Positions 24,501 to 39,500 of a DNA stretch of 64,000 nt are shown one piece after another. Below the pieces are notes generated by a model. It had not been told where the DNA came from. It searched no databases and was given only the letters and a program-made list of their open reading frames with translations. This DNA is from Crotophaga sulcirostris (taxonomy: Eukaryota; Chordata; Aves; Cuculiformes; Crotophagidae). The stretch covers positions 629,495 through 693,494 of the forward strand of contig VYZB01000096.1 in the NCBI GenBank assembly GCA_013397455.1. Direction: 5' to 3'. The first letter of the stretch is position 1, and every line of letters begins with the position of its first letter. A program made the translations under genes and the position numbers.

Positions 24501-27500
24501 TGAAGAAGCATAAAGAAATACAGGGATAATACATTCAAGTCATTTAAAATAGCTACCCTTAAAAAGTAAGGATTTTCTCTGACGAAAAAACAGTTCAAAC
24601 AGTGGAAGAGTTTTTAATATGAACAGGAAAATGCATAGAGATATTCTTGTTAAATTTCTTCTAATATGCAGTAATGGATGCTTTGCTTACAAATTGAACG
24701 ATATTCCCCTTGCTTTATTTTACCACTGTACCTTATACTTCTGCACCTCTTGCCAAAAGAGTACTCCATTCTCCAGTAGGTCTCCTTTCAGTGACACAAA
24801 GCGTTGAAACTGATTTGCTGTCACTGGATTCAACAGCGCTTTGCGGAAAGCAATTATTTCACTAGATGAAGAAACCCACTTATTATCCACATGCTGTCGA
24901 AAGAAGAAATAAATGCACCAAATAAACTTTGTTTCAAAAGCAATAACAAAGGCATTAGTTAGCGTAAACTGTCTGATTCTTATCTTTGCACTAACCCTAA
25001 CTTTCAGTAGTTTATGACTTTATGACATGGATACAATAGAATGTGGCAAGGTTTCACTTCATTTTTTCCTTCTTTTTTTCTTTCTTTCAGTTTGGTTTGG
25101 GTAACATTTTTTGGAAGACGTGATGGGAGAGGAAATGACTTGACAATGATTTAGACCATATGACTACATACTGTAAAGTATGGAAACAGCTATTGTTATT
25201 GATTATGGCAACAGGCTACTTTTTTAGAGAACAGTTTGAGTTTTGTGCAAACAAACAACAAAGAGAAGAGAACAGACAAACCACATAGCTTCCAAGTTGT
25301 AAAATGTTTCTGACAAGGATCTCACTAACAAAATGAGCTTTGAAATGTGTTGCCATGATCACCAACAGAAGCGGGGAGTTTGCTCTCTATGGAATAAAGC
25401 TACTAATAGTAAAATATAATTTAAAGTCATTGAGACATTTTGGAAATCCTCATGCTGCAAAGCACAGAGCAGTAGGCAGTCAGGAAAGGGTGGAGAAAGA
25501 AAGATGGCTTATGTAGGGACAGTTTGTTCAAAATGAAGTTCAGGCTGGTGTGCCTTCCTGAACAAATAGTTTTTGTGCTGTCACTGAGAAGTAAGCCAAA
25601 CATCCCCCCATGTGTTATCAGATGGATGAATGAAAACTATCTTCTAACAGTGGTATAAAACTCTTGAAGTCTTGGAGGGGTGGAGTGTTGTTCAACGGTC
25701 AGCATGGGACAGGAAGATTTTTAGTTGCTGCAGGCAGTCCTGGAAATCTAACCTGATTCTGAGCTGAAAGTCTGTCTCTTAAAAAACAGGGGTTATGCTT
25801 AGTGTTCTGTCCCAGAGCCTGCCAAGGATGAGAGCATACCCTGGGGGGATGGTGGTCATCCAAAGTGTCCTTTGGGTAAAACAAAAGCAGCTCAACTTAG
25901 ACAGTAAGGTGGTATCTTCTCATCCCTCCTCCAGTTCTCAAAAAATGTACTATCCTCTGTGACCAGGATTTAGGCAACTTTTGGGAACAAAACGCTGCTC
26001 CCACCCCTATACTAAAATATGAACACTGTTTATTTTACGGATCAACAACCTAAAGCAGAACATGGAAAAATAACCATCTTCCTGACAAACAGACAAAGGG
26101 AAAACTCAGTTAACAGAACCCACATGCACTTTGGATCCCTTTCGAGCTAATGGTTTGCATGGATAATTGGTGACCGGGTCTCCAGTTTGATTTCGACAGA
26201 CAATAAAAGTTCAACTGAATAAATGTACACAACTTGTATGTTGGCAATCACAAAGAGTTCACTGCTCTTCAAGAGGAAAAACTGGCAAACATCTGATGAA
26301 ATGTATTATTACAAAGGTTTAAGATGTTTAAAACTGATATTATCTCAGTGCCGCAAGATTAAAATACAATTCTAAATGAAACAGATACTGTGAGATATGA
26401 TTAAACCTGCCCACTCCACTGCATACTTCACATTCTCTTTTGTGTCTGCACGTAATCCACTCGCAATAATAAATAAACTACCAGATGCTGGAATGAACAG
26501 CTTGTCCCAATAAGTCCAATGCATGCAAAATAAGATAAATGTGAATTAAAGGTGCAGTACCAGTTTGAGGAGGGTTAAGAGTGCCCCAAAGCCCAGGAAT
26601 AGAGACATGCTTTTTTCAAGTATGACCTCTCCAGCCAGGAAGGGAGAGAAATTTACCGTGAACATCCAGCAGGGAGCTAAGTTCACCAGGAATGTGAGTA
26701 ATCAGTGCACTCTAGCCAATACAATAATGCTGGCTTTTCACAGCATTACATTTGGGCCTCACACTGTCAGCAGGGAAATTGTGAAGGATGTGCAAGGTCC
26801 AAACAGGAAAGACAGTGAAACTGCACACCAAAGAGACATAGTAAACTTCACTTGCCTTCCACATCCTAGTTGACTTCTCCTGGTTTTGACGTGGAAGATC
26901 TTCATTTATGTCCTTTATCTACAGTTGAACAAAAGACTATAATTGTACTTTATAGTTCTTTGTGTTTAACATTCAGCCCTCTAATGACTGATACCAGAGT
27001 GACAGATTAATCGATATATTTGGATCTTGATATCTGAAACTTGTGGTGGGCCCACACTGAACCCCATCTCTTGTTCAGCTATAAATGAGCATATGCTCAT
27101 TAAGACTATGGAATTAGAGAAGACAAGAGGCAATAGCAGTTAAACATTGCCTTTCTACTGTTTTACCTTACCCCTAATGTTCTGAAGGACCACTTGTGTT
27201 GGGAACAGATTTGGGTCTATAATTTTTTTTTATGAAATGTTTTTAGTTCTTTTGGACAGATGTATCAGAAATAGGCTTGATTCTGCAGATTCTTTGTAGC
27301 AAAAATACACCTCAAATCAAGGGCAGATTTTCTGAATAAGGACTACATAGCATGCCCACAGTGTTTGGTCACTGTGAAATATGAAGCCAAGTGGAGAATG
27401 TCATATGGTTTCATTTCTTCTAAAATACATTCTTCAAAGGACCTTTTCATCCCCTGAATTTGCAGTAAGAAAGAGAAAAGAGCAGTCAAACATGAATGGA

Positions 27501-30500
27501 GCTAGGAAAAGACTAAAAGCTCATTAGAAATATGTATTTCCTCTAAACTGTTTATTAAATACAGCATTTTCCAAACTGCATGGGCTACTCTCCCTGCCAG
27601 CACAGTGCAGCAGGTGCAAGAAGAAGTATCAGCCAGCTTCCAAACCTGGAAGCACCTTAGCCTTATTGCATGGTCTTGTGCCAGGGCTTGTAGAGGAGGT
27701 AGATTTCAGCTAAAAAAGGGCAGGAGGTTAGGAAACTTTGCTTTAACATAATCATTATTAAAATTACAATATGCCTTATTAGAACATACAGTTTTCAGAT
27801 TGCTTAATGCTATGGGTCAATGAAAAAGATCCAGTTCATATGCGCTTCTGACAAAACTTCTAATGAACTTGATGTTAAAAAGACCATTGAAACCAAATTT
27901 AATCAATCAGTGCAGCCAGCCTATGTGTCTGCTTGGTGGAACTGTCAGGTTTCCTTCTGCTACGAAATTCACATTTCAGAGCTTTTGTGGAAGTGCAGAA
28001 AAACCAAATCTTTTTGCATCTGTCACCAGCAGGATGATCTCCTTACACAGATTCCAACCAGAGTCACTCTCATAAAAGGCACATGTTAGCTCTGCCCGTT
28101 CCCCAGTCTTTCTAATGAGCCAGCAGGAGTGAAAGGCTCCTCATTTCCAGTTTTCTGGCAACTTTCTGAAGTAACCAATTGGAAATAAGGCCTGTAGCAG
28201 CTAATCTCCCCACTCAGCAGAATTTCACAAGACCTGGAGTCATTTCTACAGACACTGCAGCTCCAGATGGGAGAATACAGTGTAAAATAGAGAGAGAGGG
28301 AGAGAGAGAGAGAATAGAGTGGGAAGCCCATTTGTTTGCTTGCATTCTTGTCCCCTTGGGCAAATCCTTTATACAAAGCAGCATTTCTTCTATGTGCAAG
28401 TGTACGGCTAGTGTGAAATGGCACATGCTGCACTACAGCAAAGATTGGTTTACTCTCCTCGTAGCCTGGCTGGCAGCAGAGCTAACACCATCTCCTTCCG
28501 ATTCAGGATGTAACAATAATACTGTCAGCCAGACTAAGCCTTCAGAGGAGCTGCCTTCACAATTATCAAGCTAAATGCTTCAACCTGTACAAGCTACAGC
28601 ATCTCTTTTGATGTAAACTGAATGTGAGTTGTGGGCTGCTTTTCCTCTGAACCATTTTATCCCAATGGTAAATTACAAGCCAAACAAAAAACAATGCCTG
28701 GATGTGTTATTATTGTTGTTAAAAAAATTACCTTTGCTTGTCCCTCTGCCCCTTGGTGTTCATCTGCCAGGAACAATGGCAGCCATTGTTTTTCTAATCT
28801 CTTCTGGACACATTGCTGAATTTGTAGCAGAACCGCTGCCGAAAGTCGATCATGAAAGACTTGTCTCCATCCTCCACCTGAACGTGTTAGCTAAGCAATC
28901 CAAATACAATAACACATGACATAAACTTCTGTGTGTACCAAAAGTCCTTTATCTCTCTACATCCTTAATTTAGCAAAGCATGAGCTTAACTGTAAGCAAA
29001 GCATTTAATGCATGCTTACCCAAGGCTCACATGTACTTTTCATAAAAGGGAACAGATTACATTTGTCCCTACCTATAATAGAATACAGACTCTGGCAAAT
29101 AATACCCCATATTGGCCGAGTAAATTTTCTAAGTATCAAGATATGTCGGAGTACCACAGCTCAGACTTGCTGTCTGTGGCTTTACTGGCATACTAAAATA
29201 GAAAACTGGAACAAGTCACTGCCTGAAAGCTGTTTTTACACTTTTTCTGAGCTGTGTGGTGCGTTCTCTGGCTGTGGCCTCAGATCAGGGTTTAAGGGAG
29301 ATGGTCTATAAGGATGGGGGAGGAAGAGCCTTAACAGGAAGGAAGGGACCCCCATAACCAGACCAGAACCAGCTTTCTGGCCAAAAATATAGGTAAGATT
29401 TGAGGAGATAGCTTGGGAAAACTGGAGCAAAACCGCTTGTGGACTTTTATTTCAGTCACAATCAGTGTGATTGTTCTTTATGAAGAGTTTTCTAACTGGT
29501 ACCTGTTCTTGTTGTTCTTTGGTAGCTGGGCTGTTTGGTCCAAAGAAGTATTTTTCATTTAAGTACTTATTTTTAATGTCCTTATATTTTTCCTCTCTTT
29601 TTTCTTTATCCTTGTGGTGCATCTTTCTGAACTGTTCAATATCTAGCCAGCACATGAGATCCATGCTACAAACAAATTTAAACAGAATGTTATTTCAATA
29701 TTGAGTTAATTTCATCAGCATTCTAGTGAGTTATTAGCTTAACCACAAGCCACCAAAGTGTTCAAGTCCTAAATACCAGGTCAAATTGGACTGAAATTTT
29801 ATGTCATTTTTTCTTTGCTAGTACCATCTGGTGAGACCATGGCACTTGCTGAACAGTCAGATCAAACACATATCTTAGGGATCTGATTTAGGGTCCCTTC
29901 TGGGGCACCCTGAAAGGCGTAACCTCCTCAATGTGCTGCTGCTAAATCCAGCAGGGACTGTGAACTAGAGCCATAGTGCAGAGCTCACAAAGAGAACAAA
30001 AAAATGAAACAGATGAGAATTTGAAGCAGTACTGAGGCTGTGAGCCACCAAGAGATGAATCAACACCCCCTGTTCTGCCTCCTCATCGTATCGCCTGAGA
30101 AAGGAGCAGGGATGACAGCTGGGAACATCAGCCCCAAAAGCCACCGCGTTCTTATGTCGTGTGAAGTGCTAGAGCTTATGTTGGTCTGCAGTCAAGCAGA
30201 CAAAACCAATTTATGGTAACTTTTGCTTCTAGTTTTTTTTGTGGGCTGCCTTTTCATAAATTACTGATTCTACTACATATTTCACTATTCATAATAAGTA
30301 ACAAATAACCTCCACATGCAATTCTTGATTTATATATATTGTTCATAATCATTTGAGTGTATACTATCAATTTAAGTATGTTTTAATGGAATATATATCG
30401 GTTTTGTTCTTTAAACCAGAGGATAGATTAAGTGACATACCTACAGTTTCAGTTTAATTTGTATGACTGTTTTCTGATAGCATCTTATTAGCTGAAGTTT

Positions 30501-33500
30501 TGTGAGCATTATAATACAGACATTCACTGTGTTTGCAGCAGGAAATACAAAACATTAAATTCAGACAAATCTATTCCACTTTTCCATTCAGTTAATAACT
30601 GGCTTTTTCATTAATCTATGAGTAAAACTTTCAAAAGCATCTGACTGATTTAAGAACAGATGTCCCCCTTTCAAAAGTCTTTTGAGACTCTCACAGATCT
30701 AAGTTCTATCGAGACTGAAATTCTTTCACTTGCTAGTTCATCACAATTTGAATCTGTTCACCCAAATGCAAGAAATCCAAGTTACTGTTGTTTATGGAGT
30801 TACTCCTTGGCATCTACCCATGATAACCGATCAAATACATCCATCTTATTTAAAAAGCAAAATATATAATCTTGAAGTGTGTTAAGTGAAACCATTTACA
30901 GTGCCAGCTTATCCTAGTATAGTCTACTTTTTTCTTTCAACAGATCAGGAACATGTGCATAGTCAGTTAATCTGGCAAGTCTAACAAATGGTAACCCACT
31001 AATCCAAAGTAACAGAAATTGTCCTGCAATTGTGTGAATACATCATGCATATTTAACAAAATATTAACTAATGGAACTTTGTTTAGTTTCTTACCAAAAT
31101 TTCTGCCCAAGCATTCGGCAGCCTGTCCTTCCTGAAACTTGGATCACTTACATTTAGACAATAACATAACCATAACTTTTGATGAAGCAGCAAATGACAC
31201 ATTTGTTGGTGTTTTTGCTGAAATTTTCCAGACTGCATTAGTTCTAGGATCCGTTCAGCTTATAGTACCATTAAGTATCTTTACTGTAGCATGCCAGCTC
31301 GACTTCAGAGTTGCAAGATCCGGAACCAGGTTTAAAACATTGTTTTATGAGACTTTTTCAAATGTTTTTCTTTATTATGAATTATTGCAAAAGAAAATTT
31401 CTCCATAACTTAAACATTCTTCTGCCTGGCTCTGTCACTTAAAGTGATTAACAGAAAAAAAGGAAATCCTAGAGGTGATTCAGCATACCTGTCCAGGACC
31501 CCATGCTAACCAGTGATCTCTTCTCTGGCAGTTCCTACCATATCCCCAGTTAGAGAGGATCTCTCGACCAGTGGTCTCTGAAGTGGGGCGTGCGCACCCC
31601 AAGAGATGTGTGAGATGATCAATTGTGGGAGCAGGAAGAAAATATTAGAACTTCAGTAGTGCATGTGTATGATTTATAAAAAAATAGGTATACATATATT
31701 GAGGGTGCATGCTCAAAAAATGTTTACTGGTGGGATGTATGATCAAAAAGGTTTGGAGTCCATTGGTATAGACAACTAACTCAGAAGTCACTTGACCCAC
31801 TTAGGCACCCACAGCATAAGAATCTTTTTCTGAACTCATTACCAACAGACTTTTTGTAGTCAGTAAGGAGAAACAGCCATCTTTAGGAATGATGCATCCA
31901 AGCTGGTTTTAGATGTTACCTTCAGAATTAGAAGAATTGTGTCCAGAAGTGCATATTTCTCTCTCTGACTACAAAGGAAACTTATGATGATAACCAAAAG
32001 TAATGACATTGAGTCTTGCCCAGAGAAATCCTGTGTTAGATGTCAGTCTCTGAACGCTTTTGAAAAAACTGACCAATATCCAATCTAAAATGACAGCAAT
32101 GTTGACTAGAAGAAATAGACAATATGCAAAACATCAGCTCATCAGAATGCAAGTTAAAGGAATGAAGTGACATTCTAAGGACTTGCTAGTGGTTACTTAA
32201 AAAGTATATTTGCCTTTTCATAAAACAGGATAGAAATTAATGTGGGGGGGGGAATGTGACAAACTCAAATTTACTTATGCTAGAACTTCTGTTCAGATCT
32301 TCATTTTTAAGCAAGTGGGCTCACTTTTTCAAAAACTCTGCATAAACTATGTCTGCTATGAGCTGGTACTTAATTCTGTTCAGATCAGTGCAAACGCAAA
32401 ACTGTGGTTGCTCTCACACTGTGAGAATAACATGGCTGTCTTCTGTTTGCACATTTTTATAACATCTAGCTTTAATTTTTAAAAGCTAAATTGAACCTGT
32501 ACTAAAAAAGAGAAAATTTTACTTATTATAGGCTAATTGTTCTACTCAGAGGCTTGCCACTAATCAAAGCATAAACTGAAAGCAGAACTGCAAGACAAAC
32601 ACATTAGGACAGAAGAATTTTTATGCCCAAAATATTAAGACAATTCAGTTGTCTGAACAATATGCATGTGTATTTCAGAAATATATAAACACATTTTTAA
32701 AAAAGACTAAGATCTGTAAGCATTTAGATAATCAAGATCCCCATCAGATTCCTTTTGAACTGAGAAATGGGTAAAATAGTAATAACAAAGAAACGCACCT
32801 AGCAGAATGCTCATTAAGAAAAGCCCAGAACTGTTCTAACTTCTCTTTGTCGTGGACCAGGTCAGATAGATTAAGACCTTTCAATTCTTTGGGAACTTGA
32901 TATAAGTGCTGATCTTCTTTGAGAGCATCAGGGCAGGATGGCAGACCAGTGTCAGCAGCAGTACTCTGAGGGAAGAAATTATTTCACTTGCATAACTGCT
33001 TCATTCATCTCTTTATTTTACTCAGCCTAATAATCCTTGCACTAGATAACTTTTGTCTCTGTAGAACATCTTTCTGATTGCTGAGAAACTAAATTAAGGC
33101 TCTAGCTCTTAATTAGCTTTAGTTTTATGTTTACTTTAAACATACTGGTGTGTGCAGGTTTCACAATCAAATAAACCAATATATACCTGTAATTTACTTG
33201 AAATTGAGGTATTTAGTTAAGATTAAGGGTCCAGAATACATTCCACAGATTTTAGTGGAAGCTGTCTCATTGACTCCAGTCATACAGCGGTCTGATATTG
33301 ATGTAACTGACAGAAGACCTGTATTTGTAATTAATACAGAGGTATCAATCATTCCCTGAAAGGAACAGTAGAAATCAGACTACTTTCTTCTCCAAACTGG
33401 CATGTGGTCAGTCTTTCATTGCTGATACTCAAAGCGTTAACCCTCTCTGATAGAAGAAGAGTTTGTTTTTGTTAGTAGGTACTTGTCTTACCTCATCCTT

Positions 33501-36500
33501 CTTGGAACCACTCTCTTGATGCAAAGCCTGGAGCTTTCTAAAGTACACGGAGTCCAGCTGTCGAGTTTCTTCCACCAACTCCACCTAATAAAAATAATAT
33601 CTTATGTCATCCCTACAGTATACATTATAGAAAGATGGAGAACTGGACGGGCACCTTTCCAGTGACAGCAGATAAAAAAAAATACATTTGCCAGTAATGA
33701 GACTGATGTTTAGAAGACACTAGAAGTCACATCCTTGTGACAAACAATTCAATTAAAAGCTCTCATAGAACAAAATGTTCAGATCTGTGTGGGATCACAT
33801 GTAGATTTCTACAGAACACCACTAAATAATCTAACTATATATATAAGAGAAAAACTTTATATTTTAAAAAAATGCTAAATTTTATTGTGTATGTATTATA
33901 TTGCGTATATCGTGTCAGACTTCGAAATTTCCTATACCAGCAAATTTTATTTCAAACTGCCACTGAAGCAGGGAAAACAAGTCTGAAAACTATGACTCTC
34001 ATTGGGAAAAGTAAAAAAGATAGAGTGCCACAGATTTCCAGAAATGGAAATTTAAGACAAGAAAGATGCTGTAATATCTGAACAATGAAGGTAAGAGCTT
34101 TCAGACTTTTAGTCTTGTCCTCTTCCTTAGTTTTACATCAGGTAATGCCTTAAAATAATAAATTGTGCATGATTAGAATTCATGAAGCATTAACATTTTT
34201 TTACTTAATTAGAAGCCTTGTGTGTAAAACTATGTTTTACACAGAGCAGTTATCTATGTTATGTGCTAACAACCGGTAACTGTGTAAGGAATAATGTGGT
34301 GACCCTCTCAGCTGCCTAAACCGTTCAAATGCAGATTTGAGGATATTTAGAAAATTGAGCCAATACATTACACTGATTATCATGCCCATTACAAAGATTA
34401 GAAATCTGTAGTCTTATTATTACAGAGTTTATGTGCAGGAGAGAGAAGAGAGTTTTTAGATTAATATTAATTACGCTTTTGTCTAAATGTGAATACCACA
34501 CTAATCACCGTGTTATCTGAATGCCTTCAGGCTCAGTGTAACTCTATTCCACTGTTAGAAAGTGCTTTTGGGTATTCTTTCCTTTAAAAGAAAACTTAGT
34601 TTAAAAGTAAATCGGAAAATAATTCAGAACATTTTTCATAATGTTAAACAGAAAGCAGATAGAGGCAGGATGAGAGTCAACAATAAAAAGGAACTCTCCT
34701 GTTTTCATGTTTCATTTAAAGATAAAAATGTAGATACATACTGACCATGTCCCAAATAAACAATTCTGGACTCACCTAATCCTTGATAAAATATCTTGTT
34801 TCATTATGGGCCAAATATATCCTGCTGTATGCTAGAACAAAGGGAAAGAGTAGAGCCAAGGACTGAACAAAATACAAAGCAGACCTTGTCTTTGTGCTGG
34901 GAAGGAGCGTGCCTAAGCATCAGCCTGCGCCTACTACAGAGACTCTAGTGCCTCCTAGAACAGGTCAGTTTATGTCTGTGTACTATAAGTCTTCATGCAA
35001 GGATTTAGTTGTGGTTTTTTGTGCTCTGATTTAGGTGTTTGTGTTATTAGGGCGGTGAGAAGTTTGCACTATCTACACTTGCAAAGCAAAGCATCATCTA
35101 AACTGAAAGGGCAATAGATTATCCCTTGGTTAACTCACAGGTACAAATTGACACACACAAATTAAAGTCTCAAATTAAAGCAAAAGTTTACATTTTCAAT
35201 TCTTACTTTGGAGGAATTCTTCCATTGCTAGAAGCACTGAAAACCCTGTATTCAAAGACTTTTTTTTTATGCAAAAGCGATGTATAATAATACTCGACTC
35301 ACTGAGGATGGGCAATAGATACTAGACAACCAGTACTGATAATACACATGGAAAATATACATTTATATATACAAAACATACAAATATATAAATATACAAA
35401 AAAACTGCAAAGTTAGTCTGATGGAAAATACATAAAAGTTCGTATTAATGAAAGTGTCATTCAATTACACAGTGCTCTCCAGGCCATAAACAATTTTAGA
35501 TGAAATAGCTTAGAAAAAATAATTTATCTGAAAGCTTAGAAAAGAAGCTGAAAAGAGGGGAGGATATTTTGCAGATGTGTTTGTATTAGTATATTTCATT
35601 TTAGTAAGTTTCTTCAATGTTTAAACTTTCAAAGTTTCTCAAGGAAATAAATTTATCAGAGGATGAGAGGGAAGGTCCCCTTGTGAATTAATTAGAAGGT
35701 AGAAAATCAGAAATAAAGAAATAAATAACTTTCATAATGGGGTGTGGTTCCTGTTGGAGTCTCAGAGGGATCTGCGCTGAGGTTGTTTTTTTAAACATTC
35801 AGAAATTATCTGGAAAAGGAGGTGAGTAAGGAGACAACAAAGTTTGCAAAATTATTCCACAGAGCAAAAAAATGAAATTGATTGTAAAGAGCTGCAGGAT
35901 TACAGGACACTTTACCGTCTGGATGATAAAAGGGCAGCTGAATTCAATGACAATAAACATTAAGTCATTCCAGTGTGCTCCAAATTAGGGCTTTACATTA
36001 GCTGTTATTACTCAGTAAAGAGATCTTAGAATCATTGCAGATGGCTATTAGCTTACATTTTGCACATCCACTCAAAGTTCACCAGGAATCAAAAGGCAAT
36101 TAGAATCATAGGAACAATTAGGAAAGGATCAAAGAGCAATGCAGAAAACATGATTATGCCACTGAATAATCCTTAGTGCATCCAGATCTTAAGTACTGCT
36201 TACATCTCATCAAAGAATATAAAATAACAGATACAGATGGGTGATATTGTAACAAAGGTATGGAACACTTTTTGTTAGAGGAAAGGTCTGATAGTCTAGG
36301 ATTCTTGAGTTTCAGAGAGATATAATTGAGGTGTGATATAACAGAAACCTGTAAAAGCATAACAGCACTGAGAATAGCAATTGTTCACTGTTCCTCATGA
36401 CATATAAAAGCAGGGCACTACATAAAATTATCAGAGATGGCTTTGCAAACTAACCAAGATAAGCATTTTGTTTTCTTATTGCGTGATTAAACTATGGAAC

Positions 36501-39500
36501 CCACTGCTACAGCAAGACCAAAGATATAAAATGACTCGACACATTTACATAAATCCAGGGGGAAAACAAAACTCATCAAAGACTATCAAGCACAAAAATG
36601 TAGATTAAGACCTCTGCTTCACCAACCTCCTCAGCTGCAAAGTCCTGCAGTTGGCAATACTGCTCTATGTTTTTTTCCTGTTCTTATATTCTATTCTTAA
36701 ATGTTTAATACTGGCCACCACTTAATAGGCCTAGAAGACCTTTCTCAACTTTGATTCTAGATTCCTGTTCTCCTAGTTGTTCATACATACATGCATCATA
36801 CAGTAACAAAAACACACTGTACTACAGAACTTCCACAAAAGGATTTTGAAATGTTTTGCAGGGGACAATGCAAGCATGCTTTCATTTCATGCTGACACAA
36901 GTATCAGCAGTAAGTGATGATATTTCCTGTAAAAATAGTGATACTTCATCTAAGGTCTCATTGGAGAAAGACAGGAACAAAAACTTACTTAGAGCCCTCC
37001 AGCTCCTGGTTCTCCATTGTAAATTTCTCTTTCCATACCCAAGAGAGAAATGTTAAAGACTTGAAATTAAAATGGTGACCTACAGCTCATAACTTGTGAG
37101 TTTACAAAGAGCAGAGAGCCATAGCATCCATCACTGCCTCTTCCAATTCTTCTTATTATTTGTCAAATGCAGAGTCAGAACTGCAGCCATCTCCTCTGAC
37201 CTGCTCAATTCAAGACTTCAGAGGCTTTGTGGGATTAGAGCGGAGTACAAGACTAAGGCACCAGCCTGCAGGGCACATAGCCCTAACAGAGCAGGGCAGC
37301 TATCTAGAAAGCTTTTGGAACAAATACGGCTGGATCATGATATCACATTTCCTCTTAGGCTAAACAGTAGCTGCACTTTAATTCTGAACACCAAGAAATA
37401 CTTAATACAATTAATATGGATCTAGCATGACTGTACTGACATTCTAGAAACACAGCTTATTTTGTGTTTCTGATTAAAAACATAGAAGACTTGTGGGCAA
37501 TCCATCATAAGAAAATTACTTCTGATCAATAGCAAGATTACAGAAACATGACACTTCCTGAGTGCAAAGAGAAATTTTGCCATAGCAGGATGCATTCCTC
37601 CCTAATTCACAGACCAAGGGGTCTATGAAGCAGGCTTTCTTTTCAGATGGGAAGTCTGCTTTCCACAGGAAGTTCAGACTACTCCATGCATCAGTGTAGA
37701 AAGGAGTGGGTTAGAAAAACATCCCATAATACTTCTCTCTTCCTGACTATAATAGAAACAGGGTTGTATATGAAGGCTCTTGTGATTTGCATCCCCAAGG
37801 TAAGCATTGTCCAGATCAGTTACCTTTCCATAAGTGTATTTGTCTGATTCCACCATCTTCTTCCAAGCTTCTAGCAGAACGGTGAGGATATGTTCTTCTG
37901 CTGGGTCAAAAAGATCCTCAAAAGCTGGGTCAATTTTCTGGTAAATCATGTTTTTCTTACTCTGATGAAGTCCAATGTCCATACTGGCAGATGGGGCAAT
38001 GTAAGTTGCATAAAGGAACTACAATAAAACAGAAGAAAACTGTTTCTCAGCCATCATCCTTTCCAATGGTCACAGTCCATTGAAGGAATTAATGCATATT
38101 TGTCCCCCACTGCCCTGCTATATATTCTGAACGTATATCTAATCATACCTGCCTTTTTTAACAAATATTACTATTTTGTCAAAAATTCAGTTATTGCCAT
38201 AACTGATCTCCCTGCCATTTTTACTCCTACTTGTTAAAATGGTTAGATCACAAAATAATGACTAATGTAATTTTTGCTTGGAGATATTTGGCTGATTCTT
38301 AGATAGATTCAGATAACAATAATCACTACAGCAACTGCACTCTTCATGAAGTCACATTGTTGTTTTGCAGAATATGTGCTGCACCAACTCATGAAGGAGT
38401 CTTCATCTGAATAGAATGGAATTTGTAAATTTAAGGTTAAAACTAATGAAAAATTATAAGATTTCATTCTCTGTGGAGATTCTCTTGCACCATTCTTTTA
38501 CATTGGTGAGACTCCAATACAGTATAAGATCCATAACAGAAGAGATCTGTTATAAAGTGTAATTTCTTACCAAAGCAAGGATTACAATATGCTTTTATTG
38601 TGAAGCACAAAGTTTGCCATTCAACATGTATGAACAGAAGAAAGCTGAACCTGGAGAATGTTTCCTTCTCACTAGCTGCTCATTCTTGAAGCATCAAGTA
38701 ATTTTTTTATTTATTTCAAAGGATTTTCTTTCCAAATAATCCCTTAAGTCAAGTTCTTGGTTTTTACATGTTTCATACATTGCTATGAAAAAGAACATTG
38801 AAAACTCAGGGAAAAGCACTTTATTCCAGGAATATCTTGGAAGAAGATATACCATAATACCTTCCTAATACATCATGATTCTGACTGCAGCTAGAAACTC
38901 AAGTGAAAAAAGATGCTGTCATAATAGATTTCATATACTTATAAATGTTTTCTCTGCTTCAAATTGTCTAACTAAGTCTAACTAATTTTCAAACATATGG
39001 TCGGGGATCAGATTAGTGGCATAAATCAGAATTTCTCTCTAGGATGTTACTGAGAAACCCATCTTCACTATTTATTATCACACAGTTTTGACAATAAAAA
39101 ATGCAGGTTTCTGGTAATTTTAATTTTCCTTATGTTGCTAAAATTCATCTGCAACTAGCAGATGTACAAAGCAGCAGAAAAGAGGATAATACATTTACAC
39201 TGTGTTCAAGCAGCAATGAAACTCAGTGTGTTTAGATTTCAGGCATAATGGAAGAATGTTTGAGTACATTTAATAATTATGTTTCTGTTTGTTTTAAATG
39301 ATTTATTAGACTCTTTCTTTTGAACAGCAACAGTTCCAGACTACATCCTCTTTATTTTGGATACTAACAATTTGAAACAGATCCTTTAGAATCTCCTGAT
39401 ATCAGGTCACTGAGGAATACAGGGCTATGATGGCTGATATCCACCCTCCAGTTCAAACTTAAGTATTTGCTGTCTGTGCAGGATTCCATCCCCTTTCTAC

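Noticed and set aside
28629..28919. Plus-strand 96-codon frame
   Set aside because: Antisense shadow of RGS22 window exon 17.
31139..31408. 89-codon plus-strand frame with a hydrophobic stretch
   Set aside because: Intronic, opposite to RGS22, no family motif and no supporting context.
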